Origin: Diphasiastrum complanatum
Lineage: Eukaryota > Streptophyta > Lycopodiopsida > Lycopodiales > Lycopodiaceae
Length of the DNA: 64,000 nucleotides
Direction: 5' to 3'
Assembly: GCA_029204225.1 (NCBI GenBank)
Contig: CM055113.1
Location: forward strand, 4,727,881 to 4,791,880
The position numbers were made by a program, and so were the translations under genes. Below, in pieces: positions 57,619 to 64,000 of this stretch; position 1 is the stretch's first letter, and each line of letters begins with the position of its first letter. Below the pieces are notes generated by a model, which worked only from the letters and a program-made list of their open reading frames with translations, was not told where the DNA came from and did not search any database.

Positions 57619-59001
57619 ATGTCAGACAGAGCTTCCCGACTCGAAAGATATCGAAAGATTCGAGAAGATTTTTTCAGAAATTTATCTGGAAGTTCTGATA
57701 GAGCTGAAACTTATTCGGATTTATTAAAACCAGTTGCCAAACTAAAACCGAATATGGAAGGCCCTGCACCCCGACTTTCTTCAATTTCGAAGATCAGATA
57801 CGATTATTTCAAAGGAACAACCTCAGATGATGCGGACAGTTATGTTTCGCAGTTCGAATCAATTGCGAACGCGTATAATGAAGGTTCGGAGGCGGACAAA
57901 CTGAGGATTTTTCCTGGTCTTCTCAGAAAACAAGCACGCATATGGTACAGCCAAGTCGAACCAGGACGAGTGGCTACATGGTTGCTGCTGAAAGATGCGT
58001 TTCTACACCAATTCAGAGAAATTGGTTATTCATCCAGAGTACTCGGCAGACTCAACAACATAGAGAAGAAGAGTCGAGAATCTCTGAGAAGGTATACTCG
58101 TAAGGTCAAGAATCTTATTGGAAAACTAACTGGAGTATACCCCGTTGCGATGCAGATTGAATGGTTTCTGTCAGGTTTACCACCGAGTATAAATCGATAC
58201 TGCAGACAAGGTGATACGACTATCTTAGCAGCAGTCATTGCAAGTGCTGAAAACTATGAGACTTCTAAGCTTGCTCAGAAGAGAAAATCAACTAGACGAA
58301 GTCGAAAGTCTAAGCATGTTTCCAGTGGCAGTGAAGAGGATTCGAAGTCTGAATCCAGCTCCAGTTCCTCCAGTTCATAATCCGAATTACTCGACTCATC
58401 CGACTCTGAGACTGATGAGAGAGAACGAAGTAGTAAACGAAAACCCAAACGAAAGGACGATAAAAATTCCGAGATGAAGCCAACAACATCAAAGGTCGAA
58501 AAGATTTGGAGGAGAGATCTTGCAGATATTAACAAAAAATTCAACGATCTAAAAGTTCAGATTTCAGAGGTTGCTGACAAGAGACCGAAATCATCTTCTT
58601 CCAATTCAGGACTATGGTGTACGAGGTGCGGTACATCAGGACATTCGAAGGAAGATTGCAGAACAGTGAATATATCTTACGTTGAAGATCCAACACAGGA
58701 GGTGCTGTTTATTTTTCAGAATAATGATACAACAACAAATTTTGTTCAAGGCACGACTACACCGTTCCAGCAATCCAAACCCAAATTCGGACCGAAAAGA
58801 TATAATCCACCCGAATTTGTAACATCAACAACAAAGACTTCGAATTTTCCAAGACCAGTTTCGGGCAATTGTTACAATTGTGGAGAACCAGGACATTTTT
58901 CACCAGACTGTCCGCAACCACGGAAGCCAATTGGGTATGTACCTCTCTGTTCGAATTGTAAAGAACCAGGCCACAAATATCCTGATTGTCCCCAACCATA
59001 G
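57619..59001 (+). pseudogene. Athila-like gag (nucleocapsid), two in-frame stops
   Basis: The frame starts at ATG 57619, 59 bp after the primer site (MSDRASRLERYRKIREDF). The retrotransposon gag domain lies around residues 70-190 (KQARIWYSQVEPGRVATWL, RRYTRKVKNLIGKLTG). An Arg/Lys/Ser-rich tail follows. Three zinc knuckles CX2CX4HX4C then appear: CTRCGTSGHSKEDC, CYNCGEPGHFSPDC and CSNCKEPGHKYPDC. Gag would package the RNA in particles. A TAA at 58378-58380 and a TAG at 58999-59001 interrupt the frame, yet the codons on both sides remain in register with sensible sequence. Confidence 0.88.
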
Positions 59002-59043
59002 AGGCCAAGACCTAAATACCAGTATGTAGCGACACCTGCTGCA

Positions 59044-60657
59044 ATGGTAGACTCGAAAGGAAAAGTTTCGGCAGATGCTGTTATACAAAAAATTGATCTT
59101 GTGGAAAACCAATCAACGAGGACAACTGACCAATCTTGGCCAAGTGATATGGAAACAATATTCAAAGTAAAAACGAGGAGTTCTTCGAAAGATGCCTTGA
59201 AAACCAACTCGAAAGGTTCCTCGAAGAAATGCAGAAAATCATCTAAGAAGAAGGGAACGAATAAATCCCTAACAAAAGAAGATATTAAAGATGATCCCGA
59301 CTATGATCGAAATGCTAAAAATTTGTTTTCAAAAGATATATCTGCAGAAGCGAAAGAAATAATTGAAGAAGAACTACAAAGAGCAGCTACAGAAAGGAAA
59401 GTCACATTCGAAGACGGGAACGAATCAATTCATAAAACCAAACTGTCGGAAGCCATGATTGACAAGCCGATATCGAAGACGAGAGATTACGATATCGTAA
59501 CTGATATTGGTTCTCTTCGTCCAAATATCACATTCGAACAATTGTTGGCAGACAATACTTACTATCGCAGGCAGTTAAAAGGACTTTCTACTCCAAAGAA
59601 GAAGAAAAGAAAAACCTTGTCAGAATTAGGAGTATTATCTATTGATTTGGGAGATCTTGGCGCACCGGAAATCGACATTACTATTAAGGGATGCTTAATC
59701 GAACATGTGCCGATTGATTCAGGTTCGAGCGTCAATATTATTACTGAAGAAACTGCTCACGCTCTGGGTTTGACAGATATTCGACCAACCAACCGAAATA
59801 TCAAGTTGGCAGACTCAACACGACGAAAGCCTGTCGGAGAGCTGGAGAACGTTACTGTGTATATACAAGCCAAGCCTTTTACCATGAATTTTATTGTTAT
59901 CAAACCAATGGGTTTGCCTTCTTACTCTGTGCTAATCGGAAGGCCGTGGCTGTATCAGTCAAATGCTAGTGTTCATTGGAAGTCTAGGGAATTAAGATTT
60001 CAAACTGGCGAGACCAATAATCGTGGAAAACCAGCAGAGGAGATCATTACCTGGAATAAAGATAGATACGAAGGCGAAACTCCTATGACCGACACTAGCT
60101 ATACTTCGGAAAATTCTTCTTATGCACTAAATATCTTCTCTAATGTTTCATATGTCGAAGTTAAATTTTTCGAATGCTATGAGAATGATAACGAATCAGA
60201 TAATGCAGAAAAATTCATCGAAGTTTGCAACACAGAACTAGATGAACTAGTTATTACTGAAGACGAATCAACAGATTCGTACGAATCGGATGACTCGGAC
60301 GAATCAGACGAAGAAATTAAAAATAAGAATCAGTCTGTCGACACGAACCTATCTATGGAGACAGCAATGCGCGAAATTCATGGATATTCAAAGTCTAGTA
60401 TGACAGAAGGTATGATTTTACCTGATTCAACAGAGCAAATTGAACTTGCACCGGGCAGATGTGTCCATGTTGCAAAGTCCTTGGGAGAAACTGAGTTATC
60501 TAAATACATTGAATTGCTTAAAGAGTATCAGGACATTTTTGCATGGTCGCTTGATGACTTAAAAGGAATTCCTGCCGAATATGGTGAACATCGAATTGAT
60601 GTAAAGGAGAACGCTATTCCTGTTCGTCAGAGACAGTATCGACTTAATCCAAAGTAA
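59044..60657 (+). CDS. Athila-like protease and RT N-terminal region
   Basis: The 537-codon segment has the same frame as gag and pol. It has a Lys/Ser-rich N-terminus and an aspartic protease with active-site triad in PIDSGSSVNIITEE (bases near 59715). The conserved hydrophobic and LIGRPWL segment lies near 59940. An acidic region rich in Glu, Asp and Ser follows (residues about 370-440), then the start of the reverse transcriptase N-terminal region (YQDIFAWSLDDLKGIP, RQRQYRLNPK). A TAA at 60655-60657 ends it where related elements keep an open frame. The methionine at 59044 only marks the first Met after the previous stop. Confidence 0.82.
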   Translation: MVDSKGKVSADAVIQKIDLVENQSTRTTDQSWPSDMETIFKVKTRSSSKDALKTNSKGSSKKCRKSSKKKGTNKSLTKEDIKDDPDYDRNAKNLFSKDISAEAKEIIEEELQRAATERKVTFEDGNESIHKTKLSEAMIDKPISKTRDYDIVTDIGSLRPNITFEQLLADNTYYRRQLKGLSTPKKKKRKTLSELGVLSIDLGDLGAPEIDITIKGCLIEHVPIDSGSSVNIITEETAHALGLTDIRPTNRNIKLADSTRRKPVGELENVTVYIQAKPFTMNFIVIKPMGLPSYSVLIGRPWLYQSNASVHWKSRELRFQTGETNNRGKPAEEIITWNKDRYEGETPMTDTSYTSENSSYALNIFSNVSYVEVKFFECYENDNESDNAEKFIEVCNTELDELVITEDESTDSYESDDSDESDEEIKNKNQSVDTNLSMETAMREIHGYSKSSMTEGMILPDSTEQIELAPGRCVHVAKSLGETELSKYIELLKEYQDIFAWSLDDLKGIPAEYGEHRIDVKENAIPVRQRQYRLNPK

Positions 60658-60663
60658 TCTTTA

Positions 60664-63195
60664 ATGGTAAAAGACGAACTCAACAAATATCTAAAAGCAG
60701 GAATTATTTATCCTGTCTTAAGTAGCGAATGGGTGTCACCTATTGTGGTAGTACCAAAGAAGAAGACTGGCAAGATTCGTATATGCCAGGACTTTCGAAA
60801 GCTCAATGCAGCTACACAGAAAGATCATCATCCGTTACCATTCACTGATTCTATTCTGGATCAGGTAGCTGGACAAGAACGATATAGTTTCTGTGATGGT
60901 TTTTCAGGCTATAATCAAGTTAGAATGCGGAAGGAGGATAAAGCGAAAACCACATTCACCACCGATTGGGGCACTTATGCCTACAATAGAATGCCCTTTG
61001 GTCTCTGTAATGCGCCAGCGACTTTTCAACGAATTATGATGCTGATTTTTGCCACGTTTTTACGATTTTTTCTCGAAATATTTATTGACGACTTCTGTGT
61101 ATACAGCGATAGCAAATCTCATATCCAGAAACTGAAGCTAACCTTGCACAAGTGTCGAGACACTTGTCTGTCACTCCATCCCGGAAAATGTTTCTTCGGA
61201 ATGAGAGAAGGCATTCTTCTAGGACACAGAATATCCAAACGAGGGATCGAGGTCGACAAAGATAAAGTCGAAATAATACGGAATTTGCTTATACCAACAA
61301 ATCTTCGCGAACTTCGAGCCTTTTTGGGACATGTCGGTTATTATCGAAGGTTTATCCAGAATCATGCCTCAATATCTGCAGCACTTACTCACTTATTAAA
61401 GAAGGAAGTGGTGTATCTTTGGACAGAAGAACACCAAAAAGCTTTCGAAAATCTTAAACAGAAACTGAACAATGCACCGATCTTAAGACCACCTAATTGG
61501 TCAATTATATTTCATTGTTATGTGGATGTGTCAGCATTCGCTATTGGTGTATGTCTAAGCCAGAAGGACGAACGGAAGAAAGACTATCCAATATATTATG
61601 CTAGTCGACAACTCAGTTCTTCGGAGAAGAATTATTCGGCGACAAAACGAGAAGCACTTGGAATGATATTTACAGTTAAGAAATTTCGGCATTATTTGCT
61701 GGGGTATGCTTTTATTTTCCATGTGGATCACTATGCTCTGAAATATCTAGTAAACAAACCAGATTTATCAGGACGAATAGCTCGCTGGGTTCTGTTATTA
61801 CAAGAATTCACTTATACAGTTGAACTTCGCCAAGGGAAATACCATACCAATGCGGATTACCTTTCACGAATAAGCACTAGAAAAATTGAAAACCCATTGA
61901 ATGACGATTTCCCAGATGAAAATTTGTTCGAGTTATCTTCATCGAATTCTTTTTATTCTGATATTATTGATTATCTCAAAGATCAGATATATCCTGATGG
62001 ATATGACTTGGAGAAGAAAACAATGTTTCAATACAAAGTTGCACCATATACAATTATCAATAATATCCTGTATAAACTTGGTGCTGATAATCAATTAAGA
62101 AGGTGTCTTGAAGCCGAACAAATTTCGAGAGTCATCCAAGCCTTACATTCGGAAGATGCCGGAGGTCACTTTGCCCTCAAAAACACTGTTAAAAAGATAT
62201 TGAATGCCAAGTATTGGTGGCCTACTATGTTTAAAGATATCTCGATCTATATTCGATCTTGTGATCCATGCCAAAGGTCTGGTAAACCAACTAAAGCAAT
62301 GAATTGGCCATTGACACCAATTTTACCGCTCGCACCATTCGAAAAATGGGGGATCGACTTTGTCGGGCCAATCAAACCAGTAACCCGACACACCATGTGT
62401 CGATATATCTTGGTAGCAATGGATTATGCGACAAAGAATGTGAAAGCTGAAGGAACGAAACGAAACGACTCGAAGACTGTCGCAGCTTTTCTTTTCAAAT
62501 CTATTATTACACGATATGGTTGTCCTTTAGAACTTGTCAGTGATCGAGGAACACACTTTCTGAATGAAACAATTCGACACCTGACAAATTATTTCCAGAT
62601 CAAACATAGGAAGACAACACCTTATAATCCGAAAGCTAATGGGTTAACAGAGAGAGCAAATGGCATATTATGTAAGATCCTTAATAAAATTTCTGTTGCA
62701 CATGCTTCAGACTGGGATCAAAAGTTACCCTCTGTTCTCTGGGCATATAGAAACATTGAAAAGATCACTACTCAACAGACCCCTTATTATCTTACGTATG
62801 GAATGCATCCAATCCTGTCTATCGAATTTGAAATACCTACCTTCCGAATACAAGCAGAACGGACAGAGGCAGACTGTACCAACGAACGGTTATTGATTAT
62901 CGAAGAACTTTCGGAAGCTCGAACACGTTCACTCGAACTTACAAAGAAAATTCAGGAGCAACGAAAGATTAAATATGATTTTACACTTAAGATCTGCGAT
63001 CTTAAGACCAATGACTTTGCCCTTGTTTATGATAGTCGTCACCAAAAGTTTCCGGGAAAACTTCATATGAAATGGTTGGGACCGTACAAAGTAATCGAAG
63101 TATTCGAGAATGGTTCGGTACAACTTGAGTCACTCGAAGGAGAACTCCTACCTACACGTATTAACGGCTCCAGACTCAAGAAATATTTTATTTAA
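60664..63195 (+). CDS. Athila-like pol: reverse transcriptase, RNase H, integrase
   Basis: An open 843-codon frame. Reverse transcriptase occupies roughly residues 1-230, with PHxx-type HHPLPFTDSILDQVAG, MPFGLCNAPATFQR and the intact catalytic FIDDFCVYSD. RNase H spans about 250-410 (HCYVDVSAFAIGVCLSQ, NYSATKREALGMIF). The integrase zinc-binding domain (GGHFALKNTV, CDPCQRSGK) starts near 500. The DDE core follows, with WGIDFVGP, SDRGTHF and NGLTERANG. The C-terminal domain (MKWLGPYKVIEVFENGSVQL) ends in KKYFI. All catalytic residues seem present. The region would be translated only if the stop at 60655 were bypassed. Confidence 0.9.
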   Translation: MVKDELNKYLKAGIIYPVLSSEWVSPIVVVPKKKTGKIRICQDFRKLNAATQKDHHPLPFTDSILDQVAGQERYSFCDGFSGYNQVRMRKEDKAKTTFTTDWGTYAYNRMPFGLCNAPATFQRIMMLIFATFLRFFLEIFIDDFCVYSDSKSHIQKLKLTLHKCRDTCLSLHPGKCFFGMREGILLGHRISKRGIEVDKDKVEIIRNLLIPTNLRELRAFLGHVGYYRRFIQNHASISAALTHLLKKEVVYLWTEEHQKAFENLKQKLNNAPILRPPNWSIIFHCYVDVSAFAIGVCLSQKDERKKDYPIYYASRQLSSSEKNYSATKREALGMIFTVKKFRHYLLGYAFIFHVDHYALKYLVNKPDLSGRIARWVLLLQEFTYTVELRQGKYHTNADYLSRISTRKIENPLNDDFPDENLFELSSSNSFYSDIIDYLKDQIYPDGYDLEKKTMFQYKVAPYTIINNILYKLGADNQLRRCLEAEQISRVIQALHSEDAGGHFALKNTVKKILNAKYWWPTMFKDISIYIRSCDPCQRSGKPTKAMNWPLTPILPLAPFEKWGIDFVGPIKPVTRHTMCRYILVAMDYATKNVKAEGTKRNDSKTVAAFLFKSIITRYGCPLELVSDRGTHFLNETIRHLTNYFQIKHRKTTPYNPKANGLTERANGILCKILNKISVAHASDWDQKLPSVLWAYRNIEKITTQQTPYYLTYGMHPILSIEFEIPTFRIQAERTEADCTNERLLIIEELSEARTRSLELTKKIQEQRKIKYDFTLKICDLKTNDFALVYDSRHQKFPGKLHMKWLGPYKVIEVFENGSVQLESLEGELLPTRINGSRLKKYFI

Positions 63196-63300
63196 CGAAT
63201 ATCATCCGATCATTCATTCGAATATCATCCGATCATTCATTCGAATACCACCCGAACATCCTTCGAATACTATCATCCGAACATCATTCGAGTCTTATTT
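63196..63300 (+). repeat. CGAATA tandem repeat downstream of integrase
   Basis: About four units of roughly 23 bp built on CGAATATCATCCGATCATT; the first two are identical and the others are degenerate. They begin at the base after the integrase stop. Confidence 0.85.
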
Positions 63301-63305
63301 GCGTA

Positions 63306-63414
63306 TTTATTAATATTTATTTATTTTCATTTTTATTTATTTATTTATATTACTTATTTATTTATTTATTTATTCTATTTATTTATTTTTATTTGTTTAT
63401 TTATTTATTTACTT
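63306..63414. repeat. (TTTA)n microsatellite
   Basis: About 110 bp of imperfect TTTA units in the spacer between integrase and the next ORF. The fragment at 1-2 kb also turns T/A-rich at the equivalent point (1980-2000). Confidence 0.88.
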
Positions 63415-63706
63415 ATCGACTTAATTACTCATTTATTACTCTCTTAAATTCAAACGGTCTTAAGATACTTATCATGTTAACTTTCACCGTTGTCATGAAG
63501 ATTTCGTTAGATACCGCCTTAAGTATAGGTTTACAGTTGTCAAATCAACTATGCCACGTCACCATCCTCTTCTTCCATCCTTTGTTACCATAAACCCCTT
63601 ACCTTCTAATTTTTACTCTTACACTTTCAAATTTTCCTTTGTGCTTACTTGCGATCCATTTTCCTCTTCTACGATTGCGATTCTTGCACACAACCATCCG
63701 ACAAAT

Positions 63707-64000
63707 ATGGATACGAGTTCAAGCAGCGGCATATTATGGAAGGTTCGCGCCTCTATTCGGCTGGCGTCGATTCAGTCCTTGTTGGACCGTTGCCGGTTGG
63801 GTAACATGAAGGTGGACCCCTCTATTGTGCTAACCAACGTCAGTGAAGAATTCGTGAATTCTATCCACGAAGTCACTGATGTTGATTTCAAGGTCAAACT
63901 GCGCAACACCGCCTGCTTGATCAACGAAAGAATTTTCTCTACAGCCCTTGGATTACCGACCGATGGAGTCTGTAATTCAACTTCCAAGGATGCTGTGGAG
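63707..64000 (+). CDS. ORF in env position of the Athila-like element, incomplete
   Basis: An ATG at 63707 opens 98 codons without a stop up to the window edge, beginning MDTSSSSGILWKVRASIRLA. The Ser-rich start is followed by mixed alpha-helical-looking sequence (VDFKVKLRNTACLINERIF). No signal peptide or transmembrane segment is visible in this part. The start lies 511 bp downstream of the integrase stop, the position of the so-called env-like or additional ORF of Athila/Tat elements. Its function in plants is unknown. Confidence 0.6.
   Translation, partial: MDTSSSSGILWKVRASIRLASIQSLLDRCRLGNMKVDPSIVLTNVSEEFVNSIHEVTDVDFKVKLRNTACLINERIFSTALGLPTDGVCNSTSKDAVE

Larger units (their letters stand above)
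56401..64000 (+). mobile_element. Athila-like Ty3/Gypsy retrotransposon, 3' end outside window
   Basis: Structure: 5' LTR (start uncertain, ending near 57527), tRNA-Asp-type primer site at 57543, gag with three zinc knuckles, protease, reverse transcriptase, RNase H, integrase, a tandem-repeat spacer, and an ORF in the env position open to the window end. The primer site and the extra 3' ORF are typical of the Athila/Calypso and Tat groups. Gag to integrase is one reading frame with three in-frame stops and no frameshift. CG-containing words (TTCGAA, CGAAT) are frequent, unlike in older copies. Confidence 0.88.

Noticed and set aside
57619-63195. Stop-codon reassignment to explain three in-frame stops
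   Set aside because: Both TAA and TAG are involved, while other genes and fragments in the window use these codons as normal ends. Plant nuclear code is standard, so mutation or local readthrough is simpler.

Overview
The window looks like nuclear DNA of a land plant with a large, repeat-rich genome. The evidence is plant-type LTR retrotransposons of both superfamilies (Ty1/Copia with an initiator-tRNA-Met primer site, Ty3/Gypsy with a tRNA-Asp primer site of the Athila/Tat kind), a miniature LTR element, CT and TTTA microsatellites, and the absence of any dense intact host genes. A gymnosperm or fern would fit, but nothing here fixes the species. No rRNA gene, functional tRNA gene or CRISPR array was seen.

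Layout. 0-2 kb: degenerate Athila-like RNase H/integrase, a diverged relative of the element at 56-64 kb. 2-8.4 kb: CT microsatellites, a possible plastid-targeted first exon, a Copia LTR with primer site, and a truncated Copia element (LTR, gag, protease). 8.4-15.2 kb: unassigned sequence, an internally deleted Gypsy element with one LTR, a partial copy of an unrecognised family (family X), and minus-strand Copia and Gypsy pol fragments. 15-20.7 kb: little that can be assigned. 20.7-27.4 kb: family X as a large inverted repeat (arms about 1 kb, loop about 90 bp) followed by its 3' part; most of this block was duplicated to 46.8-52.2 kb. 27.4-34.7 kb: mostly unassigned, then an internally deleted Copia element joined LTR to LTR with a 373-bp TRIM whose LTRs carry a tRNA-like polymerase III promoter. 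34.7-44 kb: unassigned, with a fifth family X fragment (39.7 kb) and some minus-strand ORFs. 44-46.8 kb: minus-strand Gypsy gag-pol remnant. 46.8-52.2 kb: second copy of the segmental duplication, in which a 5'-truncated Copia element with its 3' LTR has replaced about 1.7 kb. 52.5-53.7 kb: an intron-containing, once-interrupted gene of unknown function. 54.2-56 kb: minus-strand Gypsy protease-RT-RNase H. 56-64 kb: a nearly complete Athila-like element (5' LTR, primer site, gag-pol in one frame with three stops, and the start of an ORF in the env position); its 3' end lies beyond the window.

The window is a graveyard of nested, truncated retroelements, so its genes do not form a pathway. The most unusual items are the TRIM with tRNA-derived LTRs and its seamless junction to a Copia element, the inverted duplication of family X (a possible small-RNA source), family X itself, and two protein segments (25.6/44.1 kb and 52.5-53.7 kb) that look coding but that I could not assign. 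All family calls come from reading motifs and comparing copies by eye within the window; no database search was run.
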